Assembly: GCA_035275405.1 (NCBI GenBank)
Contig: DATEMU010000007.1
Span: 395,280 to 459,279, forward strand
Source of the DNA: Phycisphaerae bacterium
Lineage (GTDB): Bacteria > Planctomycetota > Phycisphaerae > UBA1845 > UTPLA1
Reading direction: 5' to 3'
DNA: 64,000 nt
Shown here: positions 8,348-16,902 of the stretch, piece by piece
Layout of the letters: every line of letters begins with the position of its first letter
Position numbering within the stretch: position 1 is the stretch's first letter
Made by a program: the position numbers and the translations under genes
Notes under the pieces: generated by a model
Database searches by the model: none
Told to the model about the DNA's origin: nothing
The model's input: the letters and a program-made list of their open reading frames with translations, nothing else

Positions 8348-8938
8348 TTACTCTCCGCGCATGTCGCGAAACCGTTCCGCGACGCCGCATTGTTCCAGGT
8401 AGGCGTCGTGCATGTCGGAAACGCGACGCCGTTCGTATTCCGCAGCCAGCCCGTTCGAGATGAGCAAGCCGGCGCTGGCGATCATCAGATACCCGCCGAG
8501 CGGCGGGCTGAAATTGAGCATGACGGCCCCGACCGCGAACGTCAGAAACGGCTCGACGGTCTGCTTGACCTTCACTTCATCCAGGCGCTTGAAGCGATGC
8601 ACCAGATCGGGAGTGCCGCTGTATCTCGTGTGAGGCTGCGGACCGCCGCGCCGCCGGCGAATGAAGGTCCGCACGCGAACGAGCATGCACGACAGGACGA
8701 ACAGCCCGGCGAAGCAGAGCATCGGTGTCGGGTCGTGGTGCGACTCGCAGAAGACAGGCCAGAAGAAAATCAGCAGCAGCGCCGCGCCGGCTTGCAGGCC
8801 GAGGTATCGCTCGCCGAATGAATCCGCTCGATGCAGGAAGACCTCGACCGAGACCGCGAATGTCCTCGCAACGAACGCGATGCCGCCGAGGAATCGGCGA
8901 TAGCCTTCCAACGTTCCGCCGGACTGGTTGTCGTGCAT
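8348..8938 (-). CDS. Integral membrane protein next to coupling ATPase
   Basis: 196 residues from the ATG at 8938. Three to four hydrophobic segments are visible (AALLLIFFWPVF, FAGLFVLSCMLV, FLTFAVGAVMLNF, YLMIASAGLLIS). It starts 15 bases after the coupling protein gene ends. The visible part of that ATPase has no transmembrane N-terminus, so this protein may supply its membrane anchor. Family unknown. Confidence 0.7.
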   Translation of the reverse strand: MHDNQSGGTLEGYRRFLGGIAFVARTFAVSVEVFLHRADSFGERYLGLQAGAALLLIFFWPVFCESHHDPTPMLCFAGLFVLSCMLVRVRTFIRRRRGGPQPHTRYSGTPDLVHRFKRLDEVKVKQTVEPFLTFAVGAVMLNFSPPLGGYLMIASAGLLISNGLAAEYERRRVSDMHDAYLEQCGVAERFRDMRGE

Positions 8939-8952
8939 GGCAATGCCCTCCG

Positions 8953-10461
8953 TTACGGTCGCTGCCTGAATGAAGTCCTGATCCAGTTTCGTCCGCTCGC
9001 TTTGAAACGTCGGCCATGCTGAAAAACGATGGCATCGACCATCCAACCGTGAGCAGGGCCGCCCGTGCGCAACGTGGTCCACTCGCGCGGCTGAATCTCG
9101 TACTCAAATGTTTCGCTGAATCCGGCCGACGTGGAACCGCCGCCGTCCAGCCAGTCCAGCCCGACGGCCGCCGCCCATCGATGATCTTTGTCGTAGGAAC
9201 TGTTGCCGCTGGCGAGAAACTGCCGCGAGCGGCCGATGAGATTGGCCGACCAGCTATTTGTGACGGCATCGCCGTTTGCCAGGAGCACTTTGGTGTTCAA
9301 GTTTCCGAACAGCGAGTCCGCTTCGTTTTGAGCCTTCGCAGCGCCGCCCAGCGCGGCGTAGATGTTGCTCACATTCTGGGAAAGCAGACACAAGGCGACA
9401 TTCGCGCTGCGACACGTCGATGCGAACATCGCATCGTGGCCCATCAGAAAATATTGACACTCGTCGATCCAGATGAACGCCGGCGTCGGATGAGAAGAGA
9501 ACGTTCGGCGCTTGAGGCTCTTCTGGAAGCAGTACTTGACGACACCCTGTCCGTAGAGACCGACGGCGCCGTACTCAAAAATCGGCAGATCCACGACAAT
9601 GATCTTTCCATGATCCAGGAATTCCGGAGTGAAGTTTGTTTCCGTGCAGAACAGGCGTCGCAGAATTCCGCGATTCAGGAGATCGACCATCGACATCAGG
9701 ACGGATTCGATGATGCTTCTCGTTTTTGGCGCGAGCCGCGGAAAGCGCTGGAGAAAAAAGTCGCAGTCCGTCAGGAAATCCCGTTCCTCGTCGGCTGACT
9801 TCTCGCGTCGCGCCGCTTCCGTGAAGCACTCGTAGCAGAATGAAGTTTCCTGCCACTGCCGGGAACATTTCTCAGCTTCATTTGACGGGGCCGAAACGAT
9901 CAACTGATACAGATCGGGCACGCTGACGCGACCCTTGGCCAGCATCAGCACGTGAATCGCTGCGCGAGCAAGTTCTTTCATTGCATCTCGCCAGTAGCGG
10001 TCGCCTTCCATACCGCCGCTCTGCGATTGGCCGCGGTCGCCGAGTTCAGCAACGGTGCAGAGAAGATTCTCCACGTTGTGCACCAGACCGGCGCCGACGC
10101 CTTTTCGCTCACATTCGTATTGCAAAAAGTTGAATTTCCAGGGCTGGGATGGATTCACCAGAATCAAATCGTCCAACCTGCCGGCAGCGCGAGCGTAGGA
10201 CTCCCACAATGCCGCTTCGTCGGATTTCGCGGTCATCACGAGCCCGGAAAATCCCGCCTTGAGCATGGCGAGCGCCATCGCCCGGCCAGGGCCGGTTGTC
10301 TTGCCGGCACCGGTCGCGCCGAGGATCAGTGTTCCCTCAACCGCGTCGCGGACGGTCCAGGAGTCGTTGCGCGACCAGCGCAACAGCTCTGTGGACAGCC
10401 CGTTTGTATCCTGCGTCTTGCGGCGAAAAAGCGACGGCCGCAGAAATCGTCCGAACATCAT
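8953..10461 (-). CDS. Type IV coupling protein (VirD4/TraD-like ATPase)
   Basis: 502 residues. The Walker A motif GATGAGKT lies at about 48-55 and the Walker B motif FIWIDECQYF at about 330, followed by RSANVALCLLSQN, the motif-3 region of TraD/VirD4 enzymes. It should pump the relaxase-DNA complex to a mating channel during conjugative transfer. The usual N-terminal membrane helices are missing. The next gene encodes a small membrane protein that could replace them. The partner relaxase is at 16892. Confidence 0.88.
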   Translation of the reverse strand: MMFGRFLRPSLFRRKTQDTNGLSTELLRWSRNDSWTVRDAVEGTLILGATGAGKTTGPGRAMALAMLKAGFSGLVMTAKSDEAALWESYARAAGRLDDLILVNPSQPWKFNFLQYECERKGVGAGLVHNVENLLCTVAELGDRGQSQSGGMEGDRYWRDAMKELARAAIHVLMLAKGRVSVPDLYQLIVSAPSNEAEKCSRQWQETSFCYECFTEAARREKSADEERDFLTDCDFFLQRFPRLAPKTRSIIESVLMSMVDLLNRGILRRLFCTETNFTPEFLDHGKIIVVDLPIFEYGAVGLYGQGVVKYCFQKSLKRRTFSSHPTPAFIWIDECQYFLMGHDAMFASTCRSANVALCLLSQNVSNIYAALGGAAKAQNEADSLFGNLNTKVLLANGDAVTNSWSANLIGRSRQFLASGNSSYDKDHRWAAAVGLDWLDGGGSTSAGFSETFEYEIQPREWTTLRTGGPAHGWMVDAIVFQHGRRFKASGRNWIRTSFRQRP

Positions 10462-10511
10462 GCCACCTCCCGTCTGTCGTCTTTGCCGTCCATGTCGTTT
10501 GCTCCATCAGC

Positions 10512-10547
10512 AATGCGGCGCTTCGTCGGCGAACGAAGCGCCGCATT
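10512..10547. terminator. Perfect 15 bp hairpin between ParB-like and coupling genes
   Basis: AATGCGGCGCTTCGT (10512-10526) and its exact complement (10533-10547) enclose a six-base loop. It lies on the reverse-strand transcript just before the coupling protein gene. There is no T-run, so it may be an attenuator or mRNA-processing hairpin rather than a simple terminator. Confidence 0.5.
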
Positions 10548-10557
10548 CCCAGGCTCG

Positions 10558-10641
10558 TCAGCTATTGCTGCTTGACGAACCTCCGCTCGAACCGCTGAGA
10601 ATTGCGAGCAGAACGGCCAGTGCGATCTTGAACAACTTCAT
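10558..10641 (-). CDS. 27-residue signal-like peptide coupled to ParB-like gene
   Basis: The ATG at 10641 overlaps the ParB-like stop as ATGA. The product begins MKLFKIALAVLLAILSG and ends in a Gly/Ser-rich tail: a positively charged start, one hydrophobic helix and a polar tail. It could be a tiny membrane peptide or lysis/entry-type lipoprotein remnant; no lipobox Cys is present. Support is the overlap and composition only. Confidence 0.5.
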   Translation of the reverse strand: MKLFKIALAVLLAILSGSSGGSSSSNS

Positions 10642-11477
10642 GACACAACTCCTTTGCTTGGGGCGTCGGCGGAAAGCGCCTTGGCGGCGTCCGCAAGCGC
10701 CATGTCCTGTGGCTCCAGCGTGCCAATACGTTTCAGCAGCGCTTGCAGCCACTCAATCAACGAAGTGAGCGTGAGATTCGGTCCGGAGACAGTCAGCGAG
10801 CGACCGGGGCCAACCCGAATCGTGAACCGTTCGCGCGCCGGTCGCTTCGCCCGTCGCGGCTGCTGGTGATTGCGCTTGAGCGACTTGACTCGCGTGACGA
10901 GTCCGTCGCGTTTCAGGCTGCCATCCAGTACTCCCGCGACAAGCTGCTCGCGTTCGTCGGCGCTCTCGACGGTCGCAATGGCGTACGCGCTGCTCATGGG
11001 AACGCGGGCCGCATCGATCAAGTCCTGCACTTCCCGCGGCAGAACCAGCAGCGCCAGCAACTTTGAGATCGTCGCTTCCGACGGCCCGCCGAGCCGGAGG
11101 GACACTTCCGATGCAGACCAACCCGATTCTGTCATCAACTTGGCAATGGCACGGACGCGCTCCATCGTCTTGAGGCTCGATCGCTGGCAGTTTGCCACAA
11201 GCTGGAGCGTCAGGAGTTCGGACGCCGTGGGCGCTCGCTCGGTCAGGATCATCGGCACGACTTCCAGCCCGGCGCGAGTTGCCGCGTCAAGCCGGCGATG
11301 CCCGTCATCGACGATGACCGCATCACCTTCGCGGTGGCCGAGCAGCGGCACGAGGATTCCGTTGGCACGAATGCTCTGGGCAAGCGCGATTTGCTCTTCC
11401 TCGACGACTCGGTCGCGGACGTTTGAGCGGACTTCGATTCGACTGATCGCTATGTGTTGATCGAGATTGGATACCAC
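10638..11477 (-). CDS. ParB-like partition/regulatory protein
   Basis: 279 residues. The ParB N-terminal (Srx-like) domain is clear: NGILVPLLGHREGDAVIVDD followed by GHRRLDAATRAGL. A helix-turn-helix follows (ASEVSLRLGGPSEATISKLL). The C-terminal 100 residues are basic and then hydrophobic. ParB proteins bind CTP and parS DNA for segregation; in mobile elements they also act as regulators or nucleases. The ParA gene of this element is 11 kb away at 22566, so the two may not be a matched pair. Confidence 0.85.
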   Translation of the reverse strand: MVSNLDQHIAISRIEVRSNVRDRVVEEEQIALAQSIRANGILVPLLGHREGDAVIVDDGHRRLDAATRAGLEVVPMILTERAPTASELLTLQLVANCQRSSLKTMERVRAIAKLMTESGWSASEVSLRLGGPSEATISKLLALLVLPREVQDLIDAARVPMSSAYAIATVESADEREQLVAGVLDGSLKRDGLVTRVKSLKRNHQQPRRAKRPARERFTIRVGPGRSLTVSGPNLTLTSLIEWLQALLKRIGTLEPQDMALADAAKALSADAPSKGVVS

Positions 11478-11490
11478 GTCTCACCGCTCC

Positions 11491-12147
11491 CTATTCGCAA
11501 AGCCGGTACACTTGCACACACTGAAGGCACTGAGCGTGCAGCGTCACAGCACACCGCACGTTGGTGCATCCGCAGCTCCACTTTTTCATCTTTGAATTGC
11601 CGCGATGGCGGCGCGTCACCGCCGGAGTCTCGACGGTCGGAACTTCGACGTGGTAACGGCGAAGGATTTCCTTGAACAGGCTGTCTGCCGCGTACCCCGT
11701 CGCCCCTCGCGTATCAATGATGAGGCCCAGGCTGGCAGCCTTTCGCCGGAATTCGCGATTGTGATAGTTGCCCTTGCCGGGCGTGCCGTGGGCCTGCTGC
11801 CAGCCGTGCAGGAGCTCGTGAAGGAGCGTCCCCAGCACCTGCCATTGTTCCCGTTGGCCTTGCAGGTATCGCGTGTTGAACGCGATTTCCCCCTTCAGGC
11901 CGAATCCGTTGTGTCCGTAACGAAAATGCGCGTAGCGGGAGAATGGAAGCTCTTCGATGCAGAGGCTTACTTCAGGAACTTCCAGTTTAAACTCACCAAT
12001 GAATCGCTCCGCCCACGATTGGAGCACTCCCGAAAGTTCACGGCCGAACCAGTTTTCGGTTTCTTGATGTTGCGCAATACTCCGATAGACATCGCTACCG
12101 CTGGCTCCGCCGACCTGTCGAATCTCCTGATTACCACTCTGCGCCAT
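11491..12147 (-). CDS. SprT-like zinc metalloprotease
   Basis: 218 residues. The motif LLHELLHGWQQAHG (HExxH, about residue 108) is followed by NYHNREFRRKA, as in the SprT/Spartan family, and the C-terminus has a cysteine cluster (CGCTNVRC, CLQC) for a second zinc. Spartan-type proteases degrade proteins crosslinked to DNA. In a mobilizable element one attractive role is removing the covalently bound relaxase after transfer, which is inference. The gene ends 14 bases before the ParB-like gene. Confidence 0.85.
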   Translation of the reverse strand: MAQSGNQEIRQVGGASGSDVYRSIAQHQETENWFGRELSGVLQSWAERFIGEFKLEVPEVSLCIEELPFSRYAHFRYGHNGFGLKGEIAFNTRYLQGQREQWQVLGTLLHELLHGWQQAHGTPGKGNYHNREFRRKAASLGLIIDTRGATGYAADSLFKEILRRYHVEVPTVETPAVTRRHRGNSKMKKWSCGCTNVRCAVTLHAQCLQCVQVYRLCE

Positions 12148-12164
12148 GATCCCATCCCTCGTAC

Positions 12165-12181
12165 GTACACATTATGTGTAC
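12165..12181. promoter_or_regulatory. Palindromic operator upstream of the SprT-like gene
   Basis: GTACACATTATGTGTAC, an eight-base inverted repeat with one central base, centred 26 bases upstream of the SprT-like start at 12147. Its position fits a repressor site controlling the reverse-strand transfer operon. The repressor is unknown. Confidence 0.55.
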
Positions 12182-12230
12182 CGTCGGGGTGGAAGTCAAG
12201 CGCGCGAAGCCGATTTTTTTTTACCATTCT

Positions 12231-13142
12231 TCAGCGAGTACGTTCCCCGTACGGGGCGCGCGTCAATTCGTCAGGCATGAGCTTCAATTCAGGCAAGGCC
12301 ACCGAGGTAACGGATCGATGCCGGCGGCCCTCCGCGTCTGTGTGCTCAAGATGAAACCGCCCGATACCTGGCTGCCCGCCGGCATTGGCGAGAAGCAAAC
12401 TCGGACGGCCGGTACGGGGACAGCGAATCGCTAGGCCGATTCGACGCAACTCCGCGTTGACCCACTTTGCAAGAGTCTTTTTTTCGTCATAAGTTCTCTG
12501 CGGCTGTCGCGAAGCTTCAGCGGCCAGAGCTGGCTCAAGAAGCCGGGCGGCATCAATCCTCACCTTGTCGCACATGGCCACGGCACGGTTTCGCGCTTGT
12601 TCGTATTCCTTACGACTCTCTTCCTTCACATTGTCCGGTAGCTGTAGTCTTATTTCATAAGGCCCGAAGCTGAAGACTTCCTGTTCCCTTAGCTTCTTCG
12701 TCGCTCGGAATATGGCGTCACTGAATTGACTTTCTGTATTTGCCGCGCGACGTTCCGCTGACAAGTAGTCTGATTGGAGAGAAACGTCAATCCAAAGATC
12801 TCGCCAACTGATACTCGATTGAGTCGAGCCTTGCGTATCCCGTAGCGCGTCCCACAAACGGTTCCGGAGCGATGTTCGCACCTGATAAAACCGCGATTCC
12901 AATACGCCGGAAAGCCCTTGCTTGGACGCCAGCGCGATAGCGACAAAACCTGAACGATCAACCGGCAGGTCGCTCATTGCTTCAGAGACAAGCTGCTCAA
13001 CCACTACCGGCGTCGGCGAGGAATACGCCACGTCGCCGAAGTGATTCGGGGCGACTTCCACAATGGCGCTAACGCGCTTTGCCGACGATTGTCGGCCTGG
13101 CCAATTGCGCCGACTGTGGGTGCGGTCACCTTTCTCGTTCAT
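12231..13142 (-). CDS. Hypothetical protein, head of transfer operon
   Basis: 303 residues with no recognised family. Mixed charged helical sequence, with an Arg/Lys-rich C-terminal third ending in RAPYGERTR. It is on the same strand as the SprT-like, ParB-like and coupling genes, but the 83-base gap contains the palindrome at 12165, so it may be transcribed separately. It is divergent from the recombinase at 13344. Confidence 0.65.
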   Translation of the reverse strand: MNEKGDRTHSRRNWPGRQSSAKRVSAIVEVAPNHFGDVAYSSPTPVVVEQLVSEAMSDLPVDRSGFVAIALASKQGLSGVLESRFYQVRTSLRNRLWDALRDTQGSTQSSISWRDLWIDVSLQSDYLSAERRAANTESQFSDAIFRATKKLREQEVFSFGPYEIRLQLPDNVKEESRKEYEQARNRAVAMCDKVRIDAARLLEPALAAEASRQPQRTYDEKKTLAKWVNAELRRIGLAIRCPRTGRPSLLLANAGGQPGIGRFHLEHTDAEGRRHRSVTSVALPELKLMPDELTRAPYGERTR

Positions 13143-13343
13143 TTGCTCTTCGCCGTCCTATCCATGACCGATTGGTCACCTACGCCTGAAACTGACGATC
13201 CTCACGGGTCAATGTCTGTTGTCTGCAAACTTTCTAATTGCCCATGCCGTGTTCATATGGTACACAAAAGTAGTTATATCCCACGAGTTAATGCCCACGT
13301 CGCCTGTTAACGCTTCGTCAACGATTCGAGTCTCGGAGGTCGC

Positions 13344-14333
13344 TTGAGTGAAACTTCCATACTTCTTCAACCAGCTCGCGAGTTGACGCCCCTTGATCGC
13401 GTCGAGGTTCCCGTCATCGTCACCGAAGCTGGCGGCAACGCCCGCTTCGCCTACGCCGAATTCTTCGGCGACCAGATCGCCAGCGATTATACCCGCAGGG
13501 CCTATCGCCACGCCGTCCACCGTTTCCTGCTGTGGTGCGAGGGCGAAGGGCTTGAGCTTGCCCGTATCCCGCCGGGCGGCGTCGGCCACTACATCAGGAC
13601 GCTGACGACCTGTGACGGCAGGCCGGCGTCGAAACCGACGCGCAAGCTCCACTTGGCCGCCATCCGCAAATTCTTCGACACCCTTGTGCAGCGACACGCC
13701 GTCGCGATAAATCCAGCATCAACGGTTCGCGGCCCGGTCGTGCGAAACGTCACTGGTAAGACGCCGGCGACCGACCCCGCCCAGGCCCGCACCTTGCTGC
13801 ATTCCATCGACACGTCCGACGTGATCGGTCTGCGCGATCGTACAATTCTCGCCATCTTAATGTACACGGCCTGCCGGGCCGGCGCGGTCTCGAAGCTGCG
13901 GCTTCGCGACTTCTACTCCGACGGCCGTCAGTACTACCTGCGATTCGACGAGAAGGGTGGCGCGGATCGGCAGATTCCGTGCCGGCATGACTTGCAGGGC
14001 TACATCGAGGAGTTCATCGCGGCCGCGCCCTGCGGCTCTGACGCGCCGCTCTTTCGCGCCGCGCTCGGCCGGACGCTCAAAATCGGCCAGCGTCCGCTTC
14101 AGGCTAAGGACATCCATCGCATGGTCAAACGCCGGCTAAAAGGCGCCGGGCTTCCTTCAATCCTCACTTGTCATAGTTTCCGTGCGACGACAGCGACAGA
14201 TTTGCTTGAACAGGGCGTCCCGCTGGAGGACGTGCAGGAACTGCTCGGTCACGCCGATCCCCGCACGACGCGGCTCTACGATCGTCGGGATCGCACCGTA
14301 ACACGGAACGTCGTCGAAAGGATTTCCATTTGA
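13344..14333 (+). CDS. XerC/D-like tyrosine recombinase
   Basis: 329 residues from a TTG codon with the ribosome site TCGGAGG at good spacing. All catalytic residues are visible: Arg in CRAGAVSKL (about 177), Lys in EKGGADR (about 204), His/Arg in CHSFRATTA (about 276-279), His in LLGHADPRTT (about 302) and Tyr in RLYDRR (about 312). The core-binding domain precedes them. It is much closer to Xer or transposon recombinases than to the two att-linked integrases. It may resolve element dimers or be the relic of a nested element. Confidence 0.9.
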   Translation: MSETSILLQPARELTPLDRVEVPVIVTEAGGNARFAYAEFFGDQIASDYTRRAYRHAVHRFLLWCEGEGLELARIPPGGVGHYIRTLTTCDGRPASKPTRKLHLAAIRKFFDTLVQRHAVAINPASTVRGPVVRNVTGKTPATDPAQARTLLHSIDTSDVIGLRDRTILAILMYTACRAGAVSKLRLRDFYSDGRQYYLRFDEKGGADRQIPCRHDLQGYIEEFIAAAPCGSDAPLFRAALGRTLKIGQRPLQAKDIHRMVKRRLKGAGLPSILTCHSFRATTATDLLEQGVPLEDVQELLGHADPRTTRLYDRRDRTVTRNVVERISI

Positions 14334-14455
14334 TTCACAACAGGTTGCTACGGTACGGCTGCCGAAGGCCCACTTAAAACACATGTTTGTCATCAAACTG
14401 TCACACTCTTGTGGTACGATCAGATCCAGTGCTTGACGAACCATTTGGAGGCTTC

Positions 14456-14668
14456 ATGACCAACCCGAACCCGCTTCACCTTGCCAACTCGGCGCAGAAT
14501 ATGGCGCGCAACGCGCCGGCCGGCGATGCCACTGCTTTCCACAAGATCGCGATGGTCTGTATGGGCGTCATGGCCGCATCATCGGTCGTGCAGATGCTGC
14601 ACCCGCTTCTGCGCGACCTGCTGAAGAAAGACACGGAGCGCGATTCCCACCACGGCCGGCACCGCTAG
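14456..14668 (+). CDS. Small hypothetical protein with a hydrophobic centre
   Basis: 70 residues from the ATG at 14456, preceded by TTTGGAGG. A central hydrophobic stretch (IAMVCMGVMAASSVV) is followed by a charged, His/Arg-rich tail. It may be a small membrane-associated protein. No family recognised. It lies between the Xer-like recombinase and the GT-C-like gene. Confidence 0.55.
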   Translation: MTNPNPLHLANSAQNMARNAPAGDATAFHKIAMVCMGVMAASSVVQMLHPLLRDLLKKDTERDSHHGRHR

Positions 14669-14838
14669 CACAACCGCACCCATCGCTCACAGATTGGCTT
14701 CCCTTTCGAGCTGGCCTGGCGTCGCGAGGACCATTCTCACGACGTGCAGATTGACGGAGTGCCCTTCCCACAATACTTCTTGCGCCGCGCGATTGTCACA
14801 ATTAATGTACACCTCACACGCTAACATCTGAGGACGCC

Positions 14839-14934
14839 GTGCGCTTTCTATATCTTGTAATTGGACTTGCTGTATTCGTTATGGCGGAAATGCTCCTCCT
14901 CTATTTTCACCTCGGCATCTTCTATCTCCATTGA
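14839..14934 (+). CDS. 31-residue hydrophobic peptide coupled to GT-C-like gene
   Basis: GTG start at 14839 after TCTGAGGA. The product is almost wholly hydrophobic (LVIGLAVFVMAEMLLLY and so on), a single membrane helix. Its TGA overlaps the ATG of the next gene (TGATG), so the pair is translationally coupled. Either a genuine small membrane subunit or a leader peptide. Confidence 0.5.
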   Translation: MRFLYLVIGLAVFVMAEMLLLYFHLGIFYLH

Positions 14935-16448
14935 TGCGGCTCACCGTGGTTCACAGAATTGCGCACTTGACAACCATTCTGGTGTTCCTGGGCTATTGCC
15001 TTTCAGTGCTTTCGTTGAAGCAATACGAATACGCGCCTTATTACCCCGAAACGGACTGCATCGCGGCTGGCATTTCCTTCGCCCATTACGGCACGCGTTT
15101 GGGGAGGGTCAATGTCACGCCTTATGCCATGATCCGCACGCCCGGCGCCAAGCCGCAGGATGTGATAAAGCAGATTCTGAAAGAACACCTGCCGCCTGGC
15201 GACATGTTGCGGACCACAACGGACGGCAACGGAATCGGTTGCCCAATCTTTGCCAGCCTTTCCTTCGCCTTGTTTGGAACCGACCTCAAATCGCTGCATT
15301 ACGGAATGCTGTTGTTGATGGGGATTTCCACGCTGGCGTTTGCGCTGCGATTCCCTGACCGGCGGCTGATTGGAATCCAGCTTACCCTGATCGCGCTTAC
15401 CATCATGTTGCTGACGCCGCTTACCTCTACGGAGAGTGTTGTAGGTCAGGTGTCGATCGGCGGGCTTCGCTATTTCTTCATACTGGGCATCATACCGGGT
15501 ATCCATCTCTTTTATGAGCTGCTCTCCTTCTCGAAACGGCGAACTATCGACCGCCGTGCCATCGCGTTGTCAGGTTTTCAAATGCTGCTGCTGGTGCTAG
15601 CCATTTACGTGCGCGGCACGCCGGCGTATCTGCTCTGGCCCGTATGGTTCGGCCTCGCGCTCCTGTGGTGGACCAATCGCAGGGACTCGGTCCAAAAGCG
15701 CCTGATACTCCGGTTCGGCGCCATGATCGTCGGACTCTATGTCGCTTCCAATCTGATCTGGGTGGCTTCCATGCCCTTCAGCTACATTTGGACCGGGCAG
15801 CTCAACGGCGGGTTCTGGCATCGCGTGTTCATCAGTCAGAGCGCGCATCCCAAATGGGTCTATCCCGGCCTTGCCGAGAAGTACGACTGTACGCACATCT
15901 TCAAGGAGGGCCTGCACCAGCACGGCGGCGACCGTAACGGCCATTGCGTCTGGGTCAGCCTGCCCGAAAACAGAAACCGCCCCGAACATGAGGTGGGAAG
16001 GGAGCTGTTCCACACCGAGTATGAGCGGCAGTTGCGCAATGCGTTCTTATATATCGCCAGCGAATACCCGAAGGAAACATTTGAGGCGTTCTTCTACTAC
16101 AAGCCGCAACATATCATTCCCACCCTGAAAGACGCATTGAACATCAATATCGAATCCCCGCGCGACCGGATTCCTTACTATATTCTGTTGCAGGCCATTG
16201 CATGCATGGCGCTTGTCCTGTGTCAGTTGAGCCGCGATGTTTGGCGCAATGCGCTGCTCTTTCCGTTGCTGCATGCGGGCTATTTCCTGTGTGCGCTCGT
16301 CCCGCACATCATTGCCTGGACACGCATCCACACGGCCATTGACCTCATCTATTTCATGTACGTCATCTTCGCCTCGGCGGTCCCATTGCTGCTCGCCTTA
16401 TTGTGTCAGCTATGGGGTGCAAAGGCGCAGCCGGAGCATTCGTTGTGA
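14934..16448 (+). CDS. Multi-pass membrane protein, GT-C glycosyltransferase-like
   Basis: 504 residues with about ten hydrophobic segments and a large periplasmic loop (about 285-385) rich in His, Trp and charged residues. The first loop after helix 1 contains the acidic motif YYPETDCIAAG. This topology is that of lipid-phosphosugar-dependent GT-C enzymes, but no family signature is decisive. It is flanked by transfer genes and looks like cargo that alters the cell surface. It could be an O-antigen ligase or a plain hypothetical membrane protein. Confidence 0.6.
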   Translation: MRLTVVHRIAHLTTILVFLGYCLSVLSLKQYEYAPYYPETDCIAAGISFAHYGTRLGRVNVTPYAMIRTPGAKPQDVIKQILKEHLPPGDMLRTTTDGNGIGCPIFASLSFALFGTDLKSLHYGMLLLMGISTLAFALRFPDRRLIGIQLTLIALTIMLLTPLTSTESVVGQVSIGGLRYFFILGIIPGIHLFYELLSFSKRRTIDRRAIALSGFQMLLLVLAIYVRGTPAYLLWPVWFGLALLWWTNRRDSVQKRLILRFGAMIVGLYVASNLIWVASMPFSYIWTGQLNGGFWHRVFISQSAHPKWVYPGLAEKYDCTHIFKEGLHQHGGDRNGHCVWVSLPENRNRPEHEVGRELFHTEYERQLRNAFLYIASEYPKETFEAFFYYKPQHIIPTLKDALNINIESPRDRIPYYILLQAIACMALVLCQLSRDVWRNALLFPLLHAGYFLCALVPHIIAWTRIHTAIDLIYFMYVIFASAVPLLLALLCQLWGAKAQPEHSL

Positions 16449-16485
16449 ATGGGCGAAGACCGCGACCGGCATCGCTGACCGAGAC

Positions 16486-16902
16486 TTACCACTGAATTGA
16501 ATCGACGACCGTCGCATTTCCCGCCGCCGTAAGGCTCTCGCTATCCGGCACTTCCCGAATCCACGGCACGCGGTGACGGGCGAGGCCCTCAAAGAGGCGA
16601 ATTGTCGGCTGCACTTCGGCGTTGAGGTTCCGGCCCTTGACTTGCACTTTACCGCCTGACACCGTGAGCACGATGCCTTCCGACGGATCGAACGCAAATC
16701 GCTCGATGCCGTGATACGGAATGGCGACGATGTTGCCGTTCGCCTGCCGCAGCTCGACAGCAAGCGCGCGGTCGCGGATGCCGCGAAGCCAGCCGAAGCA
16801 GCCCAGGTCGTCGATTCCGGGTTCGTCGGGCGAGATCGCCGCATCGACGTTGCCGTTGGCGCGGCCGACGTATTTTTCGAGAAGCCTACCGTTACCGCTC
16901 AT
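16486..16902 (-). CDS. Hypothetical protein downstream of relaxase
   Basis: 138 residues, beta-rich in appearance (GKVQVKGRNLNAEVQ), with no recognised family. The start overlaps the end of the relaxase gene by eleven bases, so it is probably co-translated with it. A role in relaxosome function is possible from position alone. Confidence 0.65.
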   Translation of the reverse strand: MSGNGRLLEKYVGRANGNVDAAISPDEPGIDDLGCFGWLRGIRDRALAVELRQANGNIVAIPYHGIERFAFDPSEGIVLTVSGGKVQVKGRNLNAEVQPTIRLFEGLARHRVPWIREVPDSESLTAAGNATVVDSIQW

